64,000 nucleotides of DNA, from the NCBI RefSeq assembly GCF_003119195.2, contig NZ_CP022254.1:1272001-1336000 (forward strand), written 5' to 3'. Below are positions 38,720 through 48,458 of the stretch, in pieces. How positions within the stretch are numbered: position 1 is the first letter of the stretch; each line of letters begins with the position of its first letter. The translations under genes were made by a program, and so were the position numbers. The stretch comes from Azospirillum baldaniorum. Its GTDB lineage: Bacteria > Pseudomonadota > Alphaproteobacteria > Azospirillales > Azospirillaceae. The notes under the pieces were generated by a model. The model had not been told where the DNA came from and did no database searches. It was given only the letters and a program-made list of their open reading frames with translations.

Positions 38720-38840
38720 GCCCCCACCCTAACCCTCCCCCGCTGCGCAGGGGAGGGAACAGGACGTCGCATCCTTGTCCCTCCCCTGCGCAGCGGGGGA
38801 GGGAGGGGACCCATGCAGAGCATGGGGAGGGTGGGGGCAA
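38720..38840. repeat. Palindromic intergenic repeat, copy 2 (with DUF559)
   Basis: Left end GCCCCCACCC at 38720-38729 and right end GGGTGGGGGCAA at 38829-38840, with the same internal CCCTCCCC/GGGGAGGG hairpin pair as copy 1 and a GACCCATGCAGAGCATGGGG segment on the right. It fills almost the whole gap between the divergent DUF559 and prmC genes and ends 3 bp before the prmC ATG, so it also replaces any normal prmC ribosome binding site. Confidence 0.9.
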
Positions 38841-38843
38841 TTC

Positions 38844-39698
38844 ATGACCATCACGCTTCACCAACTCCGCCGCACCGCCGAGGCCCGCCTGCGCGAGGCC
38901 GGCGTGGACACTCCCGACCTCGACGCGCGCCTGCTCGTCGAGCACGCGCTGGGCCTCACCCGCCACGACCTGTTCACCCGGGCCAACGACCCCGTCCCCG
39001 AACCGGACGCCGCGCGCCTCTTCGCCCTGGTCGAGCGGAGGGCGGCGCGGGAACCGGTGGGGCGCATCCTCGGCCATCGCGAGTTCTGGACGATCGACCT
39101 CTCCCTCAACCCCGACACGCTGGAGCCGCGGGCCGACACCGAGACGCTGGTCGAGGCGGTGCTGAAGGCCCTGCCGGACCGGAGCGCCCCGCTGCGGCTG
39201 CTCGACCTCGGCACCGGGACCGGCTGCATCCTGCTCGCCCTGCTGGCGGAACTGCCCAACGCCAGCGGCCTCGGTGTCGACCTCAGCCCCGGCGCGGTGG
39301 CCGCCGCCACCGAGAACGCGGCGCGCAACGGGCTGGCCGAGCGGGCGCGCTTCCAGACCGGCAACTGGGGCGCCGGGCTGGCCGAGCGGTTCGACGTCGT
39401 CGTTTCCAACCCGCCCTACATCCCCAGCGCCGACATCGCCGCGCTCGATCCGGAGGTGCGGGAGCACGACCCGCTGCGCGCGCTGGACGGCGGCGCCGAT
39501 GGGCTGGACGCCTACCGGATCATCGCCGCGCAGACGCCGGATTTGCTTCAGCCGGGCGGTCTGGCCGGGCTGGAGGTCGGGCAGGGGCAGGCGGCGGACG
39601 TGGCGGGGCTGCTGGCCGGCGCCGGGCTGGAGCCGGCGGGCGTCTTCCGCGATCTGGGCGGCGTGGAACGCTGCGTCCTGGGGCGGGGGCGGACGTGA
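38844..39698 (+). CDS. prmC: Release factor glutamine methyltransferase PrmC (HemK)
   Basis: 284-aa SAM-dependent N5-glutamine methyltransferase that modifies the GGQ of RF1 and RF2. The N-terminal helical domain is TLHQLRRTAEARLREAGVDTPDLDARLLVEHALG. The SAM site is LLDLGTGTGCILLALLAELP near residue 115. The catalytic NPPY is VVVSNPPYIPSADIAAL near 185. The ATG at 38844 lies 3 bp after repeat copy 2; no Shine-Dalgarno remains apart from the G-rich repeat end. Normally contiguous with prfA; here the two are 516 bp apart. Confidence 0.95.
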   Translation: MTITLHQLRRTAEARLREAGVDTPDLDARLLVEHALGLTRHDLFTRANDPVPEPDAARLFALVERRAAREPVGRILGHREFWTIDLSLNPDTLEPRADTETLVEAVLKALPDRSAPLRLLDLGTGTGCILLALLAELPNASGLGVDLSPGAVAAATENAARNGLAERARFQTGNWGAGLAERFDVVVSNPPYIPSADIAALDPEVREHDPLRALDGGADGLDAYRIIAAQTPDLLQPGGLAGLEVGQGQAADVAGLLAGAGLEPAGVFRDLGGVERCVLGRGRT

Positions 39699-39985
39699 TT
39701 TCGCCCCATCCCCCCAAAAAAAAGGTTGGATTGACGCGCGGTCCCCAGTAGGGTGCAAGGACGACGATGGCCCGGGGACGATCATCCCAGGGCGTACCCA
39801 TGGCCTCCGGAAACCCCGCGCGGTTGGGCGGACGTCCGAGAAGGCAGACCGGTTGATCGGTTGGGCGCGTCGATTTGATCCCTGCGACCCATCCGCGGTT
39901 GGTTCCGCGGCGGGCCCGGCGACCGGATGGTCAGCCAGGGCGTTTGCGGGATTGCACTTCTCTTACATGGGGCCATAAGAGCCAA

Positions 39986-40426
39986 ATGAGACAAGGACCG
40001 AACTCCAGGCGCTCGCGCGGTCGTGGCAACGGCGGCGGTGGTGGCGGAGGTGGCGGCGGCGGAGGTGGCGGTGGCAACCGCCGGCAGAACGTTCCGCTGC
40101 GTCACCAGACCTTCGACAGCAATGGTCCGGACGTGCGCATCCGCGGCAACGCGTGGCAGGTCCATGAAAAGTATCTGGCGCTGGCCCGCGACGCCTCCTC
40201 GTCCGGCGACCGCGTCCAGGCGGAAAACTACCTTCAGCATGCGGAACACTATTTCCGCATCATCAACCAGATCCAGGAATCCGAGAACCGCCAGCGCGGC
40301 AACGTCGGCGCCGCGGGCCTTGGCCCGCAGCCCAGCCTGGGCGGTTCGGCGGAGGACGAGGACGGCGGCGAGATGGGCGACGAGTCCGAGGCGGCCGCCG
40401 ACGAACGCACCCCGATGAGCGCCTGA
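39986..40426 (+). CDS. DUF4167 domain protein
   Basis: 146-aa protein with a basic N-terminus (MRQGPNSRRSRGRGN), a run of about 15 consecutive Gly residues, then the DUF4167 core VPLRHQTFDSNGPDVRIRGNAWQVHEKYLALARDASSSGDRVQAENYLQHAEHYFRIIN, and an acidic tail. The family follows prmC in many Alphaproteobacteria. The core looks like a helical RNA- or protein-binding unit; the Arg/Gly-rich start suggests RNA contact, but function is unknown. The 287-bp gap before it has a C6A8 homopolymer (39710-39723) and no gene. Confidence 0.85.
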   Translation: MRQGPNSRRSRGRGNGGGGGGGGGGGGGGGNRRQNVPLRHQTFDSNGPDVRIRGNAWQVHEKYLALARDASSSGDRVQAENYLQHAEHYFRIINQIQESENRQRGNVGAAGLGPQPSLGGSAEDEDGGEMGDESEAAADERTPMSA

Positions 40427-40521
40427 CCATTCGTTTGATGACCGTTGGTCCTGAGGCCGGGGAGTTCCGGCTTCAGGCCCGACGGGTTTCAGGGCTGACG
40501 GTGTTCAGGATTGCGCGTTTT

Positions 40522-41316
40522 TCAGGACGGCAGGTCGTCGGCCAGCGCCACCGGGTCGCCCACCGCGATCCGGCCCCCATGCACCACCCGGGCATAGACG
40601 CCGCACTGCGTGTGGTCGTAACCGCGCTCCAGAATGGGGAGCGTGTTGAGGTCGCGCGCACCGGTCGCCGGGTTGACCTCGCTGGACGGCCGGCAATCCT
40701 TGTGGTCGCAGATGCGCAGCGTGACCTCGCCGACGATCAGCAGCGCGCCGATCCATTGGCGTTCCACCCAGGGCTCCAGCCCGTCGATCATCAGGTTGGC
40801 GCGGAAGCGCCGCGGGTCGACCGGCTGCTTGGCCACCCGCTCCTCCAGATCGCGCACGCTGGCGAGATTGAGGATGGAGACCGCGGCCTCCTCCCGGTCG
40901 GTGAAGGAAAAACCGCCACCCTGCGCCGGGTTCCTGGCCTCGGCCAGCTTGGGCAGGCCGGGGGCCGCACCGGCCAGATAGGCGGCGAAGAACTGCTCCA
41001 CCAGCATCCGGCCCATCGGTTGGTCCAGACGCCCGCGCGACACCTGCTTGCCGCCGCGCCGGATGATCAGCGACTGGGTGGCCTCGTCGAACTCGGAATC
41101 GAGCAGCGCCAGCTTCTCGTTCCGGTCGAGCGTGAAGAAATCCTCGTTCGGTCGCCAGCCCTCGACATCCGGGGTCAGGGCGGCCGGGCCGTGCAGCAGG
41201 CCGAAGCGCCGGTCAAAGGGAATGGGTTGGCCGGTGACGAGGTCAACGGCGGGAAGATCCTGGCCGCTCAGCCCCTTCACGGGGTAGCGGCGTATGGCGG
41301 CGACGGTCGCGGGCAT
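40522..41316 (-). CDS. MOSC domain protein
   Basis: 264-aa protein with an N-terminal MOSC beta-barrel (VAAIRRYPVKGLSGQDL, DRRFGLLHG) and a C-terminal MOSC domain with the conserved Cys region LRICDHKDCRPSSEVNPATGARDLNTLPIL followed by CGVYARVVHGGRIAVGDPV. MOSC proteins include molybdenum-cofactor sulfurases and amidoxime reductases such as YcbX and mARC; this looks like the stand-alone YiiM/YcbX-like group. ATG at 41316 is preferred to a TTG at 41328. Convergent with the DUF4167 gene and downstream of the Nudix gene on the same strand. Confidence 0.85.
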   Translation of the reverse strand: MPATVAAIRRYPVKGLSGQDLPAVDLVTGQPIPFDRRFGLLHGPAALTPDVEGWRPNEDFFTLDRNEKLALLDSEFDEATQSLIIRRGGKQVSRGRLDQPMGRMLVEQFFAAYLAGAAPGLPKLAEARNPAQGGGFSFTDREEAAVSILNLASVRDLEERVAKQPVDPRRFRANLMIDGLEPWVERQWIGALLIVGEVTLRICDHKDCRPSSEVNPATGARDLNTLPILERGYDHTQCGVYARVVHGGRIAVGDPVALADDLPS

Positions 41317-41373
41317 TGCATCGCACAATGGTGGGACCGGTTCGCTTCTGTCAACCGTCGCAATCGAAAACCG

Positions 41374-41916
41374 TCACCAGCGCTCGGCCAAAGGCTCCCG
41401 ACCCTGGAACTCGGCGATTCGCCGCCGTGTCGCGGGTGAGGTGTCCTCCGGCAGCCGGTCCAGCGGGAAGAAGCGCGCCTCCAGGATCTCCACCCCGTCG
41501 GCCTGGAGCGTTCCCGACCATCCGCGCGCGACGAAGACCGCCACATGGTCGCTCGCCCCGTGCCGGAAGCGGGCGTAGACGCCGAAGGGCTGCGGGCCGC
41601 TCTCCACGGTCAACCCGACCTCCTCGCGCACCTCGCGGCGCATGGCCTCCACCAGGGACTCCCCTTTTCCGACTCCGCCGCCCGGAAAATGCCAGCCGCC
41701 GACGTAGCTGTGGCGGATCAGCAGGACCGAGCCCGCACCGCCCCCAGGGTCCGAGTCGTCCAGGATGATCCCCCGCACCCCCATGGTCAGCGGCCGCGCC
41801 ACCCAATGCCACATGTTGCGGCCGTGCCAGGCCAGCCGCATCAGGGGGGTGGTCAGGGCGGGCCGCAGGGCCGTGGGCGAGGGGTTGCGCGGGGTGCTGG
41901 TGGGCGTCGCCGTCAT
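41374..41916 (-). CDS. Nudix hydrolase
   Basis: 180-aa NDP-X hydrolase. The Nudix box GGGVGKGESLVEAMRREVREEVGLT (residues about 78-102) has all the Glu metal ligands (REVREE). MGVRGIILDDS...VLLIRHSYVGGWHFPGG is the standard entry strand. The N-terminal 40 residues are Pro/Thr-rich and then WHGRNMWHWVARPLTMGVRG. Substrate is not evident; it could be NADH, ADP-ribose or a nucleoside diphosphate derivative. Separated from the MOSC gene by 57 bp and divergent from clpB. Confidence 0.88.
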   Translation of the reverse strand: MTATPTSTPRNPSPTALRPALTTPLMRLAWHGRNMWHWVARPLTMGVRGIILDDSDPGGGAGSVLLIRHSYVGGWHFPGGGVGKGESLVEAMRREVREEVGLTVESGPQPFGVYARFRHGASDHVAVFVARGWSGTLQADGVEILEARFFPLDRLPEDTSPATRRRIAEFQGREPLAERW

Positions 41917-42030
41917 GAAAAAAGCATTCCGTGGCTTTGAATGAAAACCCTAGCCCCTTCCGGCGGGCCGCGGAAAGCCACCCTTTCGGCGCGGGTCCGA
42001 CAAAAGCAATAACCACGCGTACCGGGGGGT

Positions 42031-42058
42031 CTTGCATACGGATGGGCCTCTCCCACAT
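42031..42058 (+). promoter_or_regulatory. Candidate heat-shock (sigma-32) promoter of clpB
   Basis: CTTGCAT at 42031-42037, a 14-bp spacer, then CCCACAT at 42052-42058, about 97 bp before clpB. It resembles the RpoH consensus CTTGAAA-N13-15-CCCCAT, as expected for ClpB. Confidence 0.5.
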
Positions 42059-42154
42059 CTACGGCGACGCATGCATCCTTGCGGATCGCACTGGTAACGT
42101 GGATCGGACTGACCGGGCTGCCTCGCGGACGGTCGGCGATGAAGGGAGCACATC

Positions 42155-44785
<2,631 letters not shown>

Positions 44786-44809
44786 TGGGCATCCACGGAT
44801 GATGCGGGA

Positions 44810-44833
44810 GAGGGGCCTGTCGCGAGGCCCCTC
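44810..44833. terminator. Bidirectional terminator between clpB and trhA
   Basis: Perfect 9-bp arms GAGGGGCCT and AGGCCCCTC with a 6-nt loop, placed between two convergent stops; CGTTCGTC follows on the + strand. It probably ends both transcripts. Confidence 0.6.
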
Positions 44834-44838
44834 GTTCG

Positions 44839-45498
44839 TCACGTCACCGCGAACTCCCGAGCCACCGCGGCGAAGTGGCAGGAGGCCGCCACGATGACCA
44901 GCGCGTGCCAGACCGGGATGTTGTAGGGCAGGCGGTCCAGCGTGTGGATGAAGGCCCCCACCGTGTAGACCACCCCGCCGACCGCCAGCAGAAGCAGCGT
45001 CGTCGGCGACAGCGATCGCCACAGCGGTTCGGCCACCGACAGGATGGCCCAGCCGAGCCCTAGATAGAGCACGAAGCCCAGCCGTTCGTACCGCCAGGAG
45101 GCGAACAGCTTCAGGGCCACCCCGCCCAGCGCCACCACCCACACCGCGACGCCCAGCGGGATTCCCGCGGCGCCGTCCAGACGGTTCAAGGTGAAGGGGG
45201 TGTAGCTGCCGGCGATCATCACATAGATCATCGCGTGGTCGACCCGCCGCAGCACCGCCTTGCGCCGCCCCGGCGGGGACATGTTGTAGGCGGCCGACGC
45301 GCTCAGCATGCCGACCAGCCCGGCGCCGTAGGCGGCCAGCGACACCATCTCGGTCGCGGAGGCGTGGCCCGCCGTCACGGCCAGCAGCCAGGATGCGCCG
45401 ATCAGGCCGGCGATCACGCCGATGGCGTGGATGACCGCGTCCGCCACACGCTCCCCCGCCGTGTGGACGGGAAACTCGAAGCAGGAATCGGGTTTCAT
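44839..45498 (-). CDS. TrhA / haemolysin III family membrane protein
   Basis: 219-aa protein with about seven hydrophobic segments and the PAQR/HlyIII signatures: ERVADAVIHAIGVIAGLIGA (first helix with His), SASAAYNMSPPGRRKAVLRRVDHAMIYVMIAGSYTPF and the late HALVIVAASCHFAAVA with His. These His residues are metal ligands in PAQR receptors. Bacterial members regulate membrane fluidity rather than acting as haemolysins. The ATG at 45498 begins MKPDSCFEF; the frame is open 17 codons upstream. It is convergent with clpB. Confidence 0.85.
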   Translation of the reverse strand: MKPDSCFEFPVHTAGERVADAVIHAIGVIAGLIGASWLLAVTAGHASATEMVSLAAYGAGLVGMLSASAAYNMSPPGRRKAVLRRVDHAMIYVMIAGSYTPFTLNRLDGAAGIPLGVAVWVVALGGVALKLFASWRYERLGFVLYLGLGWAILSVAEPLWRSLSPTTLLLLAVGGVVYTVGAFIHTLDRLPYNIPVWHALVIVAASCHFAAVAREFAVT

Positions 45499-45568
45499 GG
45501 GATCAGCGTGCCGGAAAGGCGGGCGGATGGAAAGCCCTCCCCCCGGCACACCAGCCCCATCGGAATCG

Positions 45569-46543
45569 TTAACTCCGCAGATAGACCCGGTTGATGTAGG
45601 GGTCGTAACGGCGGTCCGGATTCGGCAGGACCGGCTGGAGCGGGCCGAAGCGGTTGCGCAGCAGCGTGTATTCGGTGACCACGATCAGCCGGTCGCTGTG
45701 CGTCGGCTGGAGAGCCTTGTGCATCCCGATGTTGTCGGCCAGGAAGCAGTCGCCCGCCCGTCCGGTCAGCGCGACGGGCGCCGACGCGCCATAGACCGCC
45801 TCGACCTCGGCGTCGGAATGATTGCGCCGCTCCAGAAGCTCCTGCCCGTGCTGGGAAGCCGGGACGTAGATGTGCGGCCCGCCGCCCATGTCGGTGTCGG
45901 TCAGGTACAGGAACATCTTGAAATGACGGACCTGGTTGTAGTCCCGGTGGTAGTTCTGGGTGCTGATCCGCGGGTTGGGCCGGGCCAGCGACCACCAGAC
46001 CGACATGCCGTCGATGGTCGGCTTGCAGCCGTGGAACGCCTCCGCGACCTCCAGGACGAGCGGGTGGTTGATGGTGTCCAGCAGGTGGGGCGCGGCCAGG
46101 AACTGTTCCTCCACATAGCGGGCCATCTGGATGTCCGGTGACGGCACCTTGTCGATGGTGAAGGAGCCATACTGCCGGTGGCCGCCGTCGAAGCAGGGCT
46201 GTTCCTCGAAATAGCGCCGCATCGCCGCGACCTGCTCGTCGGTCATCAGGCGGAAGGCGTCGGTGTAGCCGCGCGTCTCCAACTGGGTTTTGAGGCTCAG
46301 CGCCTGTTCGGACGGCGTGAAGCCGGGCGTGCGGGGCCGGAAGGGCGCGACCAGCGACGCGGCGAGCTTGCGCCGCGGCTCGATCTTCAGGCGCGGGATT
46401 TGATGCCAGATGACGTCGTCGATCCAACGGGCCTTGTTGTTGAACGGTACCTTCACGCGAACGGGCTCCCCGGCAGGTGCGGTGGGTGCGAGAACTTCGA
46501 AAAAATACTCTAAATACGGGAATTTTTCATTGCTCGTTCGCAT
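45569..46543 (-). CDS. Phytanoyl-CoA dioxygenase-like (PhyH) Fe(II)/2OG oxygenase
   Basis: 324-aa probable non-haem iron dioxygenase. The facial triad is suggested by His-x-Asp in NYHRDYNQVRHFKMFLYLTD and the distal His in DNIGMHKALQPTHSDR followed by an Arg. GGGPHIYVPASQHG is the typical PhyH strand. The N-terminal 100 residues are family-specific. The first 12 codons (MRTSNEKFPYLEYFF) are AT-rich, unlike the rest of the window. There is no Shine-Dalgarno before the ATG at 46543. No biosynthetic partners lie nearby, so the substrate is unknown. The 3' neighbour is trhA on the same strand. Confidence 0.7.
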   Translation of the reverse strand: MRTSNEKFPYLEYFFEVLAPTAPAGEPVRVKVPFNNKARWIDDVIWHQIPRLKIEPRRKLAASLVAPFRPRTPGFTPSEQALSLKTQLETRGYTDAFRLMTDEQVAAMRRYFEEQPCFDGGHRQYGSFTIDKVPSPDIQMARYVEEQFLAAPHLLDTINHPLVLEVAEAFHGCKPTIDGMSVWWSLARPNPRISTQNYHRDYNQVRHFKMFLYLTDTDMGGGPHIYVPASQHGQELLERRNHSDAEVEAVYGASAPVALTGRAGDCFLADNIGMHKALQPTHSDRLIVVTEYTLLRNRFGPLQPVLPNPDRRYDPYINRVYLRS

Positions 46544-46681
46544 GCGGCATTTTGCGCGGGGCGGGGTGGATGGACTTGTCTCCCGGACAATAAAAGGCGG
46601 GCGGCGCACTCGTCGCAGCGCTATGGTCCGCAACCCGACGCTGTTCCAAGGAACGGTTCAAGAAGACGCATCAGAACGATC

Positions 46682-47410
46682 ATGACCAGACGATCCAGCT
46701 TCGCCGCCGGCGCCCGCGACACCCTGCCGATGGTCATCGGCGCGGCGCCCTTCGGGGTGATCTTCGGCACGCTGGTGGCCGCCGGGCCCCTGGCGGCGTG
46801 GCAGGGGCAGCTCATGTCCCTGTCGGTCTATGCGGGGTCCAGCCAGTTCATCGCGCTGGGTCTGGTGGCCGGGCACGCCGGGCTGGCGGTGATCTGGCTG
46901 ACCACCCTGATCGTGAACCTGCGCCATGCCCTGTATGCCGCCACGCTGCTGCCGCACGTCGCCCATCTGCCGGCGCGCTGGCGCTGGACGCTGGGCTTCT
47001 TCCTGACGGACGAGACCTTCGCGGTGATGGCCGGCTACTACGCCCGGCAGCCGCGCGCGCCGCTCGGGCACTGGTACTTCCTGGGCTCCTGCCTGTCGAT
47101 GTACGCGAACTGGCAGTTCTGGACCCTGGTCGGCCTGCTGTTCGGCGCGGCCTTCCCGCAGCTCCAGTCGCTGGGGCTGGACTTCGCCATGGTCGCCACC
47201 TTCATCGCCATCGTCGTGCCGCAGCTTGCCAGCCTGCCCAACTTCGCGGCGGCGGTGGCGGCAGGGGGCGTGGCCTATCTGGGGCAGGACGTGCCCTACA
47301 AGCTGGGGCTGATGGCCGCCGTGGTGGCCGGGGTGGCCGTGGGGATGGCCCTGCAGCGCTGGCGCTCCGGCGGGCTGGAGGCCGGACGGCGGGAGGAGGA
47401 AGCGGCATGA
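46682..47410 (+). CDS. AzlC family branched-chain amino acid exporter subunit
   Basis: 242-aa membrane protein of the AzlC/YgaZ family, with MVIGAAPFGVIFGTLVAA, LMSLSVYAGSSQFIALGL, WLTTLIVNLRHALYAATLLPH and LGFFLTDETFAVM motifs that are diagnostic. With AzlD (next gene, 4-bp overlap) it forms an exporter for branched-chain amino acids and analogues such as azaleucine. The N-terminus is MTRRSSFAAGARDTLPM. Divergent from the PhyH-like gene across 138 bp, which must hold both promoters. A His/Arg-rich tail ends RRWRSGG...RREEEAA. Confidence 0.92.
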   Translation: MTRRSSFAAGARDTLPMVIGAAPFGVIFGTLVAAGPLAAWQGQLMSLSVYAGSSQFIALGLVAGHAGLAVIWLTTLIVNLRHALYAATLLPHVAHLPARWRWTLGFFLTDETFAVMAGYYARQPRAPLGHWYFLGSCLSMYANWQFWTLVGLLFGAAFPQLQSLGLDFAMVATFIAIVVPQLASLPNFAAAVAAGGVAYLGQDVPYKLGLMAAVVAGVAVGMALQRWRSGGLEAGRREEEAA

Positions 47411-47745
47411 CCGGGACCGTCCTGACCAACACCGTGATGATCCTGGGCATGGCGGCGGTCACCGTCTTCGTGAAGGCGGCGCTGTTCGTGCTGGGCGACC
47501 GGGTGGTCTTCCCGCCGCTGCTGAAGCAGGCGCTGGGCTTCGTCCCGGTGACGGTGCTGACCGCCATCATCGTGCCGATGATCCTGTCGCCGAACGGCGA
47601 GGGGCTGGAGCTGACCTGGACGAACCCGCAACTGGTCGGCGCGCTGGCCGCCGTGCTGGCCTGCGTGGTGACGGGCAAGCAGCTCCTCACCATCGCCGTG
47701 GCGCTGGGCGTCTTCTTCACCTGGCAGCTGGGCGTCCTCGCCTAG
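47407..47745 (+). CDS. AzlD family branched-chain amino acid exporter subunit
   Basis: 112-aa membrane protein with four hydrophobic segments (VMILGMAAVTVFVKAALFVL, LGFVPVTVLTAIIVPMIL, LVGALAAVLACVVTG and LLTIAVALGVFFTWQLG). It matches AzlD/YgaH, the small partner of AzlC. The ATG at 47407 overlaps the azlC stop by 4 bp, so expression is coupled. A 134-bp gap separates it from the SH3 lipoprotein gene. Confidence 0.88.
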   Translation: MTGTVLTNTVMILGMAAVTVFVKAALFVLGDRVVFPPLLKQALGFVPVTVLTAIIVPMILSPNGEGLELTWTNPQLVGALAAVLACVVTGKQLLTIAVALGVFFTWQLGVLA

Positions 47746-47879
47746 GCGTTGGGCGTAAGGGCCGGCGCCACTTTCCTGCCACAAACAGTGCATAGCCGTT
47801 CTGCCGCGGCGCGGTGGCGCGGGTGGGGGCGCATCCTGTATGGTCGCCCGATCGAAAGGGCTACCCAACAGAGTCCGTG

Positions 47880-48341
47880 ATGACCAGACGCCTGCGCCTC
47901 GTTCCCGTCTCCCTCGCCGTGGCCTGCGCGGTGATGCTGACCGCCTGCCAGACGGGCGAGCGGACCAACCGCGCGCCCGTGGTGCAGGGGACCGCCAGCG
48001 CCTCCCCGGCCGGGCTCGACACCGTCTCCGGCGAGTGGGAAACCGACAAGACCACCGCGCTGCGCTCGCAGCCGAGCAACGGCGCGCCCATCGTCGCCAC
48101 CTTCCCGCCCGGCCAGCCTTTGAAGGTCCTGGGCCGTGCCCGCGGCACCGACTGGGTGGCGGTGCAGGCGGTGGGGTCGACCGCCTATGTGCGGATGCAT
48201 CTGCTGCGCCTGCGCGGCAGCGCGCCCGTCCAGACCGCCCGCGGGACGAGCACCACCGTCGCCAAGCCGGAGGACAACGCCGGCCCCTCGATCAAGGCCG
48301 CCCCGCGCCGCAAAATCGAGGCGACGCCGATCGCGAATTGA
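47880..48341 (+). CDS. SH3-domain lipoprotein
   Basis: 153-aa lipoprotein. The signal peptide ends LTAC at Cys23 (RLVPVSLAVACAVMLTACQ), a lipobox. The mature part contains one bacterial SH3-like (SH3_3) domain, TTALRSQPSNGAPIVATFPPGQPLKVLGRARGTDWVAVQAVGSTAYVRMHLL. SH3 domains of this kind bind cell-wall or protein ligands. The C-terminus is disordered and basic. It is convergent with the chemoreceptor across repeat copy 3. No family beyond this is recognised. Confidence 0.78.
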   Translation: MTRRLRLVPVSLAVACAVMLTACQTGERTNRAPVVQGTASASPAGLDTVSGEWETDKTTALRSQPSNGAPIVATFPPGQPLKVLGRARGTDWVAVQAVGSTAYVRMHLLRLRGSAPVQTARGTSTTVAKPEDNAGPSIKAAPRRKIEATPIAN

Positions 48342-48353
48342 GGCGGGTACGGC

Positions 48354-48443
48354 TTGCCCCCACCCCGGCCCTCCCCCGCTGGGCGGGGGAGGGAGAAAAG
48401 TCCCCTCCCCTGCGTCAGCGGGGGAGGGTTAGGGTGGGGGCAA
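48354..48443. repeat. Palindromic intergenic repeat, copy 3
   Basis: TTGCCCCCACCC at 48354-48365 and GGGTGGGGGCAA at 48432-48443. This copy is shorter (90 bp), with an altered first hairpin loop (CTGGGCGG in place of CTGCGCAG). It lies in the gap between convergent lipoprotein and chemoreceptor stops. Confidence 0.9.
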
Positions 48444-48458
48444 TGATGATTTTGGCCC

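Noticed and set aside
38700..38840. Insertion sequence at the prfA-prmC junction
   Set aside because: There is no transposase and no target duplication was seen; the inverted ends belong to a short repeat shared with other gaps.
39699..39985. Possible gene or promoter in the 287-bp gap before DUF4167
   Set aside because: TTGACG at 39731 has no properly spaced -10 partner, and no frame with a ribosome binding site is present.
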